Shown: piece by piece, positions 49,235 to 62,345 of the stretch
Layout of the letters: each line of letters starts with the position of its first letter
Position numbering within the stretch: position 1 is the first letter of the stretch
Origin: Silurus meridionalis
Lineage: Eukaryota > Chordata > Actinopteri > Siluriformes > Siluridae
Direction of reading: 5' to 3'
Length of the DNA stretch: 64,000 nucleotides
Assembly: GCF_014805685.1 (NCBI RefSeq)
Contig: NC_060902.1
Coordinates: 2,368,645 to 2,432,644 of the forward strand
Position numbers and translations under genes: made by a program
The notes under the pieces: generated by a model
What the model was told of the DNA's origin: nothing
What the model saw: the letters and a program-made list of their open reading frames with translations, nothing else
Database searches by the model: none

Positions 49235-50720
49235 TCTGTATAAAATCTGTATCAAAGCAGAACTTACAATGAGCATTCGTAGGCCTGTTGTACTCCTACA
49301 TAAGCCTCTCATAACAAATTGAACTGTAAGTAAGTAATAAGAGAAATCCATAAAAAAAGTAAACAAGTAATAGAGGCAAATAAAGAGCTACATTACACCT
49401 ACATAGGCCTTCAATGGCAATTGATATGAAATTATATATCCAGGCTGGTGTAATACATTTACCCAGAATAACTCAGGATTTGCATATGAACTTCAAGAAA
49501 TAACTTTAAGCATGTTTATAAGTGCTACATAACACCTACATAAGAATTTCATGGCAAATAACAGAACCATTTAACAAGCTGAGGAAGTACAATGCCGTGC
49601 CTTATCCAATCAGGATCTTTATATACGAAGCAGCACCTTGCATTACTGGTGTACATAGAGCTGAATGACACCTTCATAAACCCTTCATGACAAGTGATAA
49701 ACTTCAGTTCTGTACAACCAAGCTAATGTAGGAAATGTAGAGCTTGCAGAAGCAAAACATTTAGCTTGAATTTAATGGTTCATAATGTTCATAGTGCTTC
49801 ATTACACCTACATAATTGCTCTTCATGACATTTGACATAAAACCATACACAACATATAGAAGCTGCTGTCGGAAATGCATGCCTAAAAAAGATCAGAGTT
49901 CATAAGGTTACATAGGATCTACAATACTATACTATAAAAAGATCTATAAGTCCTTTATGACAGCTGATATAAAGCCATATGAGCAAATTGCTGCAATATC
50001 TCAATAAGTCAGAATCTGTAAAGAATTCAATTCAATTAATTTTTATTTGTATAGCGCTTTTAACAATGAACATTGTCTCAAAGCAGCTTTACACAGATAA
50101 TGTGGTGATTAAAAGTAAATATCTTCTTTGTAAGTGTTTGTCCCTGATGAGCAACTGTGGCAAGGAAAAACTCCCCGAGATGGCATAAGGAAGAAACCTT
50201 GAGATGAACCAGACTCAAGAGGGAACCCATCCTCATCTGGGTTGCACCAAATGTCCATTTGAAGCAGAAGACAGAGACGAAAAAGCAGTACCATCTTAAT
50301 GTTAATCAGAGAGTTCGTAGGGCTACATTAGATCTGCATAGGTAATTTGTGATGATTGACATAATCAAGGAAACGTTTATAAGTGCTTCATTACACTTTT
50401 AATGACAAAATATATAAAACCACTATATAACAAAGCTAAGGTAAAAATTCATATCAGAATTTGTATAAAAGTGGGGACATTGTACTTAACATTAGTGTTC
50501 ATAGAGCTGCATTGCACCTACAGTACATAAGCCCTTCATGACATTTAATATAAAATGTCTATACAACCAAAGTTAATGTTAAGGAAAGAATGAAAGCATG
50601 AAAGGCAGGATTGGTACAAAAGCAGTCGAATATAACCTGGAGTAGATGTCCATAGTGCAACATTACACCTACATAAGTCCTTCATGACAGCTCATAAATG
50701 TATAACAACATAAAATGACA
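49235..50720. repeat. Degenerate tandem array, period about 130-150 bp
   Basis: The consensus-like core AGTGCTACATTACACCTACATAAG / CCTTCATGACAA / TGATATAAAAC recurs near 49386, 49524, 49662, 49796, 49930, 50320, 50390, 50510 and 50655, with linkers containing CAGAATTTGTATAAAA or CAGGATTTGCAT. A separate dispersed element (50022-50290) interrupts it. Related text occurs near 22.9-24.3 and 52.8-52.9 kb. Confidence 0.7.
50022..50290 (+). mobile_element. Dispersed fish element (TTTATTTGTATAGCGCTTTT family), copy 1
   Basis: ATTTGTATAGCGCTTTTAAC, GTCTCAAAGCAGCTTTACAC, GGCAAGGAAAAACTCCCCG, AAGAAACCTTGAGATGAACC and CAGACTCAAGAGGGAACCC occur in order. Other copies: 54940 (similar) and 60120 (partial). 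Confidence 0.7.
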
Positions 50721-51565
50721 CTTCGCAGAAAACATTGAAAAATCATGCCAACTCCATGCTGATAGTAAGTCTGGTATATCAGAGTCATATAACGGCAATG
50801 AGGCACTTGATACCGAGATTAATTAGGAATGGTGAACATAGGTGACATAAAGATGACATAAAGACCACAGAAACGCTTCTCAAGCATGTGATTAGAAGTG
50901 TATGAAGAAAACACTGCAACACTGACGCTGTCTGGATGTTTACCCCAAAGACCTCATTATATACATAAAGAAAAAAAAAGCTAAAGATGAAGCGCTCTTG
51001 TATTAACTGATGTCACACACTGCTGAACTTTTTATTCATGCATACATTTCAGGATTGTTTGAATCCTGCATTCTCCTGAAATATCTCTCATTAATCCCAC
51101 CCTCTGCAGTTTTTAATGATTACAGCTGCCTGAAATATATTCTGATCTGATTTTGTCACAATATGTAAAAGAATTACAAATTATTCCAAAGTAAATGACA
51201 GAAGAAAAGGCCAAGAATGATACATAATGAGTCTAAATGGATATAAAATGAGGATGGATTATTTGGATTTGACAGAATGTCACCCGTTTGGCGTCGAGTC
51301 ACCTGACGAGTCATTGATAGATTTCTGATGGTTTTCTACAATGGAAAGTGATTTGATTTTAAATAGCATTTGATATATTATCAAGAATATACGAGATGGT
51401 ATCAAAAGAGCTTCAAGACAAGCTCTGTTGACTAGAAAGTACTTTATTTATCTACATTTACCCACTATCACACTGGAATGTGTCTGGAAGTCTTCTTTTT
51501 GAAACTGGTCACCTTCTGTGATTGGCACTGGATCTCCTCCAACAGCGAACTGTGAGCCGGTTCTT
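50721..51565. other. Intergenic
   Basis: No gene or clear repeat recognised. Confidence 0.4.
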
Positions 51566-51566
51566 C

Positions 51567-51574
51567 ATCTTTGA

Positions 51575-51650
<76 letters not shown>
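51567..51650. repeat. (TA)n microsatellite
   Basis: About 40 TA units ending next to the left end of the element at 51652. The element may have inserted into or beside it. Confidence 0.95.
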
Positions 51651-51651
<1 letters not shown>

Positions 51652-52439
51652 TACCGTAATTTCCGGACTATAAAGTGCACCCATATATAAGCAGCACCCA
51701 CTGAATTTGACAAAGATTTTTATTTTAAACATAAATAACCTGTGTCCGCAGGTATCTACATTGAAACGAATTATCTTTACACAGGCTTTAATGAAAGGCA
51801 GTGTCTGTTACATGGTGTAACGGGTGAAATATGTTGCGCTCCTTTAGGAGCAGAGTGGTATTTTGGGAATAGCCTGCCACTGCATTTTTCCTGTATAACT
51901 GCGTGTGTGCAAGACCGAGGAATATGTCCTTATTATTTTCTGATGCTCATTTCTAAGTTTCTTTGACTAACCCGTAACTCTGTTGCCAAGAAAAATAAAA
52001 AAGCATGAGTTTTGGAAACCTGTCTGTGCTTATATGATCTGTGTTGTAACTGGAGTTAGCGAGCTCTCCCTTCACCCAGACTCAACGCGTTACAACAGCT
52101 TGTATCTAAACAGTAGCCGACCAAGAAAGTCATTGTTCACTGTCTTCCTCCTTCCTTTCACAACTATTTCTCTCGAGAGATCTTTTGGCATCGTCGTGCG
52201 TTTAAAAAAAAGTTTTTTCTCCCGATGCCGTGCAGCTCAGAACACAGGTGAAGTGCGTTTTTTCGTTTCCGTTCAGAAATTCCATTGGTCTAATGTTATG
52301 GGGTTCAGTTTTTTGGGTTGAAGTTTGTGAAACCGCGAAAAACCTAGGAAAAATTCATAAATAATCTGCTTCGTTGTTTAAGCAGCGGGGTTTAAAACGT
52401 GGGAAAAAAGTAGCGGCTTATAGTCCGGAAAATACGGTA
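51652..52439. mobile_element. Nonautonomous DNA element, copy B, TA-flanked with inverted ends
   Basis: Starts TACCGTAATTTCCGGACTAT and ends ATAGTCCGGAAAATACGGTA. 788 bp, about 100 bp longer than the copy at 26382, mainly because of extra sequence near the right end. Internal text is highly similar to copy A, including the frame starting near 51983 (112 codons here). Confidence 0.72.
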
Positions 52440-52449
52440 TTTATATAGT

Positions 52450-52730
52450 GATGTGCTTTCTACAGACTTCTACAGTCAGTTGGAGTTGTGGAACCTGGTG
52501 GTCCTGGTGGCAATGCATCAATTAGCTTAACATATAAGATCATTATAGATTCAACACCAACTCCATCCTGCCTGAGCCTGTAAATGTTTTATGATGGAGA
52601 AACAGCATATAGAGAATCTTATGTTGTGTATCGATTAAGAAGTTGTTTATCCTCAAAGTCTAATAATTGAGATCTTCATGAAGTGGGATGCAACTGAATC
52701 CTCGCAGGGTCGGCATCTTCTCTTTGAGCG
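52450..52730 (+). mobile_element. Fragment of the TTTGTATAGCGC family, downstream part
   Basis: GTTGTGGAACCTGGTGGTCC, ATCATTATAGATTCAACACC and ATCTTCATGAAGTGGGATGC match text that follows the family core at 55220-55310 and at 59255. Confidence 0.5.
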
Positions 52731-54169
52731 TCCGAAATGTAAATAATAATAATTGTCGATATATAAGTAATAGCACCTTATACGTAACACTGATGCTCAT
52801 AAAGCTGCATTATGCATTCATACTGTAAACTCATCATTACAACCACATGGTATAAAATGCTATAACCAGGTTGGTACAGACTTTTAAAAAAATCAGGATT
52901 TGGATGTAAGCAGAACATTTACCTTAATATTAATATTAAATATAAAGTGTTCAGGTGACAAGACAACATATATTAAATAAAAAGCTGGACATATCAAACA
53001 TGGAGCCAACTGTAGCATCTCTACAATGTAAAAACATGCAAGTAAAAAAAAAAGAAAAAAGAAAAAACTTGTATTTTCTTATCCCTAGCTTTCAGTGCAA
53101 CATCACTGACCTCCAAATGACCCCAGTTACAAGTAATGTGTTAACATTTTCCCCTGACCATGCAACGAATAAAAATGCTGAACCTGCGGCGTGGATATTA
53201 CACCCCCCTCCCCATCCCACCTTATCCTCCCAAACCCTGTTCCCCTCAATGTCCTGATTTCTTTTTCCATACAGTTAAAGATGATGCTGTACTTAGAGTT
53301 TAGTCACACTCTTGCACTCTTGCTTTCAAATCCTCGCTCTTCTGGAGCCCAAAAAAGCATATAAAAACTGTGATGTATAAAAAAAACCCACCAAGCCCTT
53401 CAAACAGCATCGGGTGAGGTAGAAAACGAGGCAGACAGCCGAGCTTGCTGCCAAGCTTCAGTTCTCTCTTCATCATCCATGAGTCATCGGAGGGTAGGAG
53501 GCTGGTTTCCAGCACCGTGCAAGGCTGTGCTATGCCATGTCGGGGGAAATGGGTCAGCGAAGGCTTATAGCGTGGATTCCGCTGCACATCATGCTAGTAC
53601 TTCACGCTCGCATGTTGAACGTGAATCAGGATTTAATTAGGAAACACTTTGCATGAATAAGACCTTTATAACACATTCAGGGGCATTTTATTAACATGTC
53701 ATAATAAAGAAACCCTGCAGGATATACAGTATATAAGCCTCACTTTGAACAAAAACTATAAGCTAAACATTTTAGTTACATTGTCGCTCACTTTCAAATG
53801 GTTATAACGCCTTATAACTGTTAATCAAGATCAGAGTTGCATTCTAATTACTCACAGGTCACAGGCACTGTAGCATTATAATGAATAATAACATTTTGAA
53901 ACACTATTTTTCTTATCTATGGCACATTATTATTACTAATGCTGCTATAGATATAATGCATTATATATTATTATATATCTATATATATATATATATATAT
54001 ATATATGGGAAGGTTGTGGTGAAGTGGTTACTATGTAAATCAGGAATGTGTTGAAGAATCCACTGTCTTTATTTGACATCTCCTTTCAGAATCCTGTCAA
54101 GGAAGTCTCACTGTTTCACTCCCACCCAAACCTCCACACATGGCCTAATTTGAGTAGTGTATAAATATC

Positions 54170-54227
<58 letters not shown>

Positions 54228-54930
54228 TATATATATACACACACATCACAATATACATATAGATCCTTAAGAGGAACCCCAAGGTCTTAAGTAATCATAT
54301 TTACTTGAATACTGATGGACTCATAGCGTGAAAGAGCAGCCGGTCTACAGGAACTACAGGAAGTGCCTGGGGAGAAACTTTAGTGAAGCAAACTTAGAAC
54401 TAGCATCGCTTCTTGGCATCTATGTAGAGTTAGATCTCTAATGAAGGTGACAGCGGTGAGGACGAACTCCCTGGTGACATCTTATAGTGAGATTATGCAT
54501 CAGTGGATTGTACAGGTGTAGAAGTGTGAAGACAAACAGTAACAGTGTTTTGAAAGGATGTTGAGTATGAGCACGAGATTTTCAGCATAGAATTCTGAAT
54601 GCAGTCGTTAACTGGTCATTTATACTCATCAGACTAAAGATACTGTCATGATTCAAATACTCTGCTCATTCACATCCACTCAGAATAAAGAAATACAGTT
54701 TGAGAGAATTCCCTTTGCTTCTTTCTGTGATTTTCAGAAAACTGGGATGATGATGCAACTTCCGGTTGAGCCTGTGATCGAGTATTTGAATATTGCAAAT
54801 ATTTTATTAGTAGGGTTGCGTGAATGGAATATAAACCTAAAATGGTGTCATGGGGATGGTTAATGGCATGAAGACATGAAAAAAGAGAGAGCGGGAGAGA
54901 ATCTCACAAAAGTAAGTACACCCCTCACAT
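52731..54930. other. Intergenic
   Basis: Traces of the ACATAAG/TTATGA repeat near 52790-52930, a (TA)n run at 53980-54006 and an (AC)n run at 54172-54226. The frame at 53300-53587 (-) has no recognised family. No gene called. Confidence 0.45.
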
Positions 54931-54934
54931 TTCA

Positions 54935-55330
54935 AGTCAAGTCAAGTTTATTTCTATTGCGTTTCTCACAACAGACATTGTCTCAAAGCAGCTTTACAGA
55001 ATTTAAACAGTGAAGGTGAACGATGTATATTCACCCTTGATGAGCAGCCATGGTGACTGTGGAAAGGAAAAACCCCCTTAGATGTTATGAGGAAGAAACC
55101 TTGAGAGGAACCAGACTCAAAAGGGGAATCCATCCTCATTTGAGTGATATCAAGAGTGTAATTATAGTCTTTAAACAATACAGAACACTGGAGAGAGAGA
55201 ACTAACATGAGCACTCGTTAACGTTATGGAACCAGAAGCTACTGAGAAACTTATAAAATAGCTCAAAATTTGCGATCATCATAGATCCAACACCAGCTTC
55301 TCCATGCCAGATCCTTTAAACACTCAAAGA
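54935..55330 (+). mobile_element. Dispersed fish element (TTTGTATAGCGC family), copy 2
   Basis: CAAGTCAAGTTTATTTCTATTGC, TTGTCTCAAAGCAGCTTTAC, GGAAAGGAAAAACCCCCTTA, AAGAAACCTTGAGAGGAACC and AGACTCAAAAGGGGAATCC occur in order, then the downstream part with TTATGGAACCAG and ATAGATCCAACACCAGC. The longest copy in the window. Confidence 0.7.
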
Positions 55331-56635
55331 GGTCCAGTGTCGAAACTCCACATGAAGTTTGATCCAAAATCCATTTCAGCAACCATTTTAGTATTTCTTC
55401 TTAAGGGACAGTACTATAGAAATAAAACTTGGATATATTTTAGAGTTGTCAATGTGAAGCTTGTAGAGGAGAACAGATTTACTGTCCTCTGAAAATAACT
55501 CAACATACAGCTCGGGAAAATCTGGTTCTCATTTCTGAATGTTCAGGAACGTTAGGAATAACATTTTAAACGAGATGTTTAAAAGAGAAAAAAATCTACT
55601 TCCTTTGACATATTTTCAATACATTTTCTGTAAAATTAGGGAAAAAATTAAACAGCAAAATTTGTGGTGAATGTCTGCTATTAAAGAGCCATTAAGCCAT
55701 TAATGAGTTAAATTTTCGACTGTACTTTAGGGTGCTTGATTGGATGTGGATGATGTAAACGTGTAAGAGTTGAGCTGCTTTTAAATCTGTCCCTCTTATC
55801 CAGCCACACAAATAAAATAAAATAAACCTGACAAAATAATTGTACTGATGTCTCATTTGTCGATGCACAAAAACACCAACAAACGAGTTCAAAAGTTCAC
55901 TGCGGATGTTGCATGTGCGTCTGGAGAGCGTTCCTGTTTTCTCTCAGCGTGAGGAACATCGGAACATCGACGGCACAAATCCGGGATGCGTCAGAAAAAA
56001 AAAATCAGGACGAAATCAAAAGACCAAAGCGGCAACACGCTGAAAAATCAGCAACAGCATACGACCCGACACATTCAACAAGAACCGAAAGACTTCTTTC
56101 CATTTTCTGAACAACAACAAACAACAACAAAAAAAAATAACAATCCATAATATTGACATGGACGCATCTGAGACTACCCACGAAGACAAAAATAAACCCA
56201 CATGACCTCGGACAGAATGCTTTGGAAACAAAAAGACAGAGTTAGCCTAGAGTTGAGTTAAAAAAAAAAGCATGAAAAAGCCAGAAGACTTGCTGCCGAG
56301 TTCTGGGGGAGAGGAGATAAAGATTAAGCTGCAATAGAATGATGAAATAAGGAAAGTTGGAGGGGGGAAAAAGAGCAGCCCCTGCTGCAGTGCACACCAT
56401 TTCATTTACATGCATGACTTCCAGTTGAACCGATTCGCTCGTCTTTGATCATATGATTATGTGACAGCTGAGAGATGTGGCGTGATGAATTGCGAAGCAT
56501 AAAGACGCACTTGAACAGCTTCGATCTGACAAAAAAGTTGATGCTTAGGTGTGGTGCAGGACAACAAGCATTCCAAACTGCTTCGAATAGCAAACGTGCA
56601 CATTTTTAATTGTAAGAAAATAAATATATTTTGGA
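55331..56635. other. Intergenic
   Basis: No gene or clear repeat recognised; some poly(A) tracts. Confidence 0.4.
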
Positions 56636-56637
56636 AG

Positions 56638-56815
56638 TCTTTCTTTCTTTCAGCTTCTTCCATTAGGGGGCGCCACAGCGGATCATCCGCATGTTTGATT
56701 TGGCACATGTTTTTACGCTGGATGCCCTTCCAAACGCAACCGGCTTGGGACCGGCACTAAGAGTGGCTGGGGTTGGTTCCCTGACCGGGGATCGAACCCG
56801 GGACCACCAGGGACC
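56638..56815. mobile_element. RTE-type LINE 3' end or derived SINE
   Basis: CAGCTTCTTCCATTAGGGGG, CGCCACAGCGGATCATCCGC, TTTTTACGCTGGATGCCCTT and GGGGATCGAACCCGGGACC are the familiar end sequence of fish RTE-like repeats. No coding part remains. Confidence 0.65.
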
Positions 56816-57224
56816 CTAAATATTTGTATTAAGTAAATGTAATAAATGATGTTTATAACAGGTTTGAGATTTCTTTTAGTAAATGATTAGGAAATACACA
56901 AATTATGAGGTTCCAGCCTGCATTCTAATTATATATGTATACTGTATACAAAAGCTTGGACACGTTTCCATTTATTTTGTATTATTTTCAACAATGGACA
57001 TCCCTACTGAAGACATCAAACCTCTAAAAAAAATGTATGGAATTATGTAGTAAACAAAAACCTGTTCAATAATCCAGAATATGTTTCATATTTTTATCAT
57101 AGTTTCTCCAAAGTGGCCACGAGTCATGAGATAGTCACCTGGAAGGGTTTTCCAACAATCTTGAGGAATTCCCAGAGATGGTGAGTGTGTGTTGGCTGCT
57201 TTTCCTTCACTCTCAAATTTTTGA

Positions 57225-57830
57225 CTAATACTATATATAAACAGACATTTTCCCCACGTTTTACGAACATTCACTTTACGAACTTTCGCGGATACGAACA
57301 AACCTGTCCTCAAAGTAAAATTTGTTCGTAGTCAGAAAAAATTTCAAAACGGAGAAAAGCCGCTGCGAGCCGTAACAAGTCTACGTGATGCGCACTGGAC
57401 TAGCGCGAATTATTCATTTTTATAATTTTGTATTACTTAATTCAAAATATTGTATAGAATATTTCAATTATTTTGATTTGTTTTAATATATTTTATTGCT
57501 GATTTGATCGTATTTATAGCTCTTACATCATTAGGAGATATGCGTAAATCAATAACAAAAACGGTAACAACTTACCAACAAATTCATGGTACAAACAGTC
57601 GTTCACTACCATAATTATAAACTGTACATGTGTACGTACGTGATAGCGGGCGAGTAGACAAGCGCCGGTTCGCAAAGTGTTAAAAGCAAAAATCGGCTTT
57701 GTGACACCAAAAAACAGAAATAAAAATACGCTTTCTTACACAGAGACAACTGAACTCTGTCAACCTGCTGGCGGGAGTAATGCATCTCACAAGCTGGAAG
57801 ATGTGTATGTTCTGGCAGTGTCAATGCAAA
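57225..57830. mobile_element. Decayed dispersed element, copy B
   Basis: The left side has ACGTTTTACGAACATTCAC and a near repeat of GAACTTTCGCGGATACGAAC. The right part (57650-57800) pairs with 28960-29160. Probably the same decayed DNA element as copy A. Confidence 0.45.
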
Positions 57831-58076
57831 TATTGACATTTACTACAGACTACCTCTGCATATTTTGCACACACATTCACCCCTTTACGATGGGAATACC
57901 AAAATGGACCCAGTTTTCCTCTTCAGGATTTTGCACATGCCTTTCTATAATGTTAAATTGCAAACTGCACAGGTTACACATACACACGTCTCTTTCTTCC
58001 ATCTGCTTTATTATAACGTAATGTAGGTCTGATTTTCAGTTTTTCCTTATGTCCTTATGTTTCCTTATGTCCTTAT

Positions 58077-58077
<1 letters not shown>

Positions 58078-58134
<57 letters not shown>
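58078..58134. repeat. (TA)n microsatellite
   Basis: About 28 TA units. Confidence 0.96.
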
Positions 58135-58138
<4 letters not shown>

Positions 58139-58724
58139 TGGGTGTCAGGATTCTGGTGCTGAACTACAATTCCCATCAGCCACTGCACCATCACATGATC
58201 ACCACATCTCTAATTACTTCTACGTGCGCCTCGTTACCCCTGATTAGGGCATTGCTGGATTTGTTTGTGCTAGCAGTGTTATGTTTGCAATTTATTAGAA
58301 AATTTATTTATATTTGCTTTTGCATCCACTGCCGGCTTGTTACTTGAGACTGGGGAAGGAATGGCACGTATTTCTCTCTCTTTTTTCTCTCTTTTGTTAT
58401 TTGGAGTGGAGTAGAAGTTTCCTTAAAATGAAAATTCTTTGATAAAGTACAGATAGTTGGAAAAAACAAGCTAGTAAACTAGAAAAGCTAGTATATCATC
58501 ACCTCGTGGATTATTATTCTCCTGTAACAATATGCCAATCTGATTTTCCTTTATAAATACTGTACATATATGAAATTATAAAGGAGGTTGTCACACACTC
58601 GGTCATGTTATAACATCTCGACTCTATAATGCTGGGTGCGTAGAAAACCATTATTCATTAATATGCTTCTATATGAGAGTGGCACAACATTTATATATAC
58701 AGCACAGTATAATTATATTTAAAT

Positions 58725-58840
58725 TAGGGCTGTCAAAATTAACAGGTTAATAACCCATTAGCGCAATGTCATTTTAATGCCACTTTTTTTATTAATGCAC
58801 GGTTCAGGCAGCACGCATTCGTGTTTGACCATTTTTATTG
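58725..58840. mobile_element. hAT-like terminal fragment
   Basis: TAGGGCTGTCAAAATTAACAG and GGTTAATAACCCATTAGCGC match the common end of fish hAT-type elements. No transposase. Confidence 0.45.
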
Positions 58841-60025
58841 AAAATATAAATAAATAAATATAAAAGAGGCGAAGTTAAAACTTTCAACACAACAAACATT
58901 CGTTCGTGACGTCCTTTCTTTACTCCAATATAAAACAAAATGTATAAACTCCACCAAAAAATAATTTTAATTCAATAAACATTTGTTTTACTGATGCGCC
59001 AAGTCTTAAATCAGCACCAAAATAATGCACAAATCCGGCGATTAAAACCGTCCGTGTGGAAACATAGCAAAAGTTCAGTTTGGTGTCCTGATGATTTACG
59101 TCATTTAAAACACCGTCATTACTTTCAAACATTTACAGACAATTTTGTCTTCATGCTCCATATTGAGTTTGGGTTCACTAATAATAAACGTACATTTCAA
59201 TTGGCACTGGTACGTCTCTAGATGGTTCAGGATGTTTGAAGGCATCTACTTCTTTAAAGGTCCACAATCTTCATAAGGTGGGACGTGACTGGGGCTGGAG
59301 AAACCTCAGGATGCCTCGGGATGGGTAGAGAAAGGTGCACAATGGTGTCCTTTGGTGGTCTGGAGAAGCAAGATTGTCCAGAATGGCCGTGACAGAGACA
59401 AACCAAATAAGTTTATGTTGTGGAGAACAAAGTGTCCTTGAAGCCACCACTACACCTGTTAACATCTACGCTGATCATCATTACATCATCACAACACAAC
59501 ACATTACCTCTGTTTTGTCCCTGTAAGTAAAAGAAGTCATACTATTTTGTGCACTTGTTTCCCCTGCGACCTTGAATTTTTGTTTTTCTTCGGAGGTAGA
59601 GTATGGATCGGAGCGAGAGCTTTCTCTTGCACTATTGATCTCCATCCTAGTGCTTCTATAGAGCGATAGCACACTTCAATCTCAGCACGTAGCATTTCTT
59701 CTCGCACAGCTGGAGGCGGACTTTGCCCGCAAAAAGCGTGGTGCAAATGGATGCCCCCATTACCCACAATCCTATTAGTGAACACAAACTATAGAAATCA
59801 AAAGGACTGTATGGGGTTTGCATGGGGCAGAGGTTATTAAAAAAGTGCAACTGCAGCGCACAGAAGAGGTAAAACTGTAAACTACAGAAATAATCATTGG
59901 GGATCAGTTGACAGGACTGGCTGTAGCAGTGGGGTCGAGGGGTGATGGACGATTAATGTTACATAGATTTAATGTTTTTCAGTGCAGTTTACCATTTTGT
60001 GAACATTTGCACATACAGTGCAGAA
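58841..60025. other. Intergenic
   Basis: The part at 59221-59470 (TCTTCATAAGGTGGGACGTG, CCTCAGGATGCCTCGGGATGG) looks like the far end of the TTTGTATAGCGC family. No gene called. Confidence 0.4.
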
Positions 60026-60030
60026 CTGCC

Positions 60031-60031
60031 T

Positions 60032-60106
<75 letters not shown>

Positions 60107-60115
60107 GTTATTATT
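60031..60115. repeat. (AAT)n / (ATT)n inverted microsatellite
   Basis: AAT units to about 60082 switch to ATT units to about 60106, so the tract can fold back on itself. Confidence 0.9.
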
Positions 60116-60119
60116 GTTG

Positions 60120-60315
60120 TAGTTGTTATTTGTATTGAACAATGTCCCGAAGTAGTTTCACAGAATTAAATAGACTATAATTACACATTTTATACATTTA
60201 TACATGGTAACATTCATAAGTTAGTCCAATAACTTTAATAAGCAATGCAGTGGCAAGGAAACCTCACTTCTTGAGGAAGAAGCCTTGAAAGGAACCAGAC
60301 TCAAAAGGGAACCTT
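60120..60315 (+). mobile_element. Dispersed fish element (TTTGTATAGCGC family), copy 3, partial
   Basis: TTGTATTGAACAATGTCCCG, AGTTTCACAGAATTAAATAG, AGTGGCAAGGAAACC, GAAGCCTTGAAAGGAACCAG and ACTCAAAAGGGAACC occur in family order, more diverged than the other copies. Confidence 0.6.
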
Positions 60316-60319
60316 ATAT

Positions 60320-60362
<43 letters not shown>

Positions 60363-60538
60363 TTGTTGTTATTAGTTTTAACCCTGTGATTCCTCCACTT
60401 GCTTTATTTTTTTAATTATATTTTCTTCATCACCACGATATATAAATGTGTGTTGCGTTGAAGGTTTTAATTTCCCAACTTTTATATTTCTATATTTATT
60501 TATATTTGTTTATAACAATGGTCAAATGCGTATATACA

Positions 60539-60632
<94 letters not shown>
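60308..60632. repeat. (TTTA)n at 60308-60363 and (TA)n-(CA)n at 60540-60632
   Basis: Direct reading of the tracts. The second switches from TA to CA at about 60573. Confidence 0.93.
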
Positions 60633-60634
<2 letters not shown>

Positions 60635-61585
60635 TTGATAGCTTATTGATTTACTTCAATGCATATTAAGTTCTCTTTGTGGAACATGAAACATGAAATT
60701 GTTTCCACACTTGTCTGCATCATCAAACATAGATCATCCAAAATCATTTCGAAAGTCTGATACTTTTGTACCACACACATGACCAGGGGTTATTTCTACC
60801 CACATGATGCTACTACAAAAGACCACTAAAAAGTCTGAATTGTGGGAGAGTAAAATCCCACAGATGCACATCAGTAATATTCACATTACAGCTCATTACA
60901 GCGTGTGTATGGCTCTTATTACTACTCTTCTTCCAAACAGCAATCTAATCTTTTATGTAACACCTCTGCTGCCTGATTTTCAAGCTGAATTGCACAGATT
61001 AACAAGTGCATTATAAATGGCTTCCACTGCTAAATAGACACATTCCTGCATGAAACTGGGCCTCGCAGGAAGCCTGGGCGTGGCTGGGTAAAGGTTAAAT
61101 GGCGAGAAGAGGAGCTGGAGAACAAGATAGATGAAGAAGCTTCCCACTTTGCACCATGTGCCGTTTACGATGTCTCCTGATAAATAAACAGTTTAAGCAG
61201 TGCTAGTGTTGCCCCTCTCTTTACTTAATTACATTTTTCTTTAGTCAAACAAGACGGCAATGCAATCAGTCAGTCAGGGACCAGTGGGGGAACTGAAGGA
61301 GAGCGAAGTATTTATAGAGCTCCTGGTGCCGTGCTGCGTTTCATACGGCTCTGCCTGTTTATCCATGCAATTAAACTGTCATTATGTCTGATGAAAGATA
61401 AAACAATGCCATTACACTCCCTGAATGGCGAATCACTCGGGGCCAAATTGAAATTAGCCATGTGTAATGCGAAGACAAAAACAGGTACATTAGCAGGGAA
61501 TACAATAGATCCAACCTGTGTACTTATTTATTTAGCCTTTGTTGGTAATAGATTTCTCTTGTTATAAAAAATGGAAAAAAAATCA
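60633..61585. other. Intergenic
   Basis: No gene or clear repeat recognised. Confidence 0.4.
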
Positions 61586-61586
61586 C

Positions 61587-61587
<1 letters not shown>

Positions 61588-61660
<73 letters not shown>
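61588..61660. repeat. (TA)n microsatellite
   Basis: About 36 TA units. Confidence 0.96.
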
Positions 61661-61661
<1 letters not shown>

Positions 61662-62345
61662 CACCGGTGGCACACTATTCGGACCCCATGTGGAACACCA
61701 TGCTGACCGCCGTGGCATCTTTTTATCTGTATTTTTTTTGCATTTATTAAAGTTTAGAGAAACTGTATTCGATAGAAAAAAGAAATATGATCCCCTGTGG
61801 TGACCCAGTGGGACTCCATACCGATCCCCTTTGGGACACTATAATGCACCTCCCTGTGAGTTGCCATGCTAAACTCTTGTGGGACACAATGATGACCACA
61901 ATGAAAAGTTCATCATCTCACAATGGGTCATTATGATGTCCTACACAAGGTCATAAAGGCATAAAATAGGATGCCATCAGTGCAATGCTGACCCCTGTAG
62001 GACTTATCTTGTCATCTCCTCACCTCGTCTTATAACACATCTCGAGTTATATAAAAATATATATTCTAGGGTTAAGTTATCATGACCCTGTGGGGTGCCA
62101 TGTTGACCCCTTTTGGGACACCATGCTGACTTCTGTAGGACACCATAATGCCACACAGTGAGACACCATGCTGACTGCTGTAGGACACCATGCTGACCAT
62201 TGTGGGGCACAAGGCTGACAGATGTGGGACACCATAAATCCTCCAGAGGGACACCATGCTGACCACTGTAGGACACCATGCTGACCTGTGTGGGACACCA
62301 TAAAGATTCCTGTGGGACACCATGTTGACCCCCTTTGGGGGTCAA
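61661..62345. repeat. 22-bp minisatellite (GGACACCATGCTGACC-type)
   Basis: Well-ordered 22-bp units such as GGACACCATGCTGACTGCTG plus two bases run from about 62085 to 62340. Diverged units (GGAACACCATGCTGACCGCC at 61691; GACCCAGTGGGACTCCATAC near 61802; GGGACACAATGATGACC near 61880) extend back to 61661. Confidence 0.85.

Noticed and set aside
53300..53587. 95-codon minus-strand frame
   Set aside because: No recognisable domain, repeat-poor but isolated, without start or splice support.
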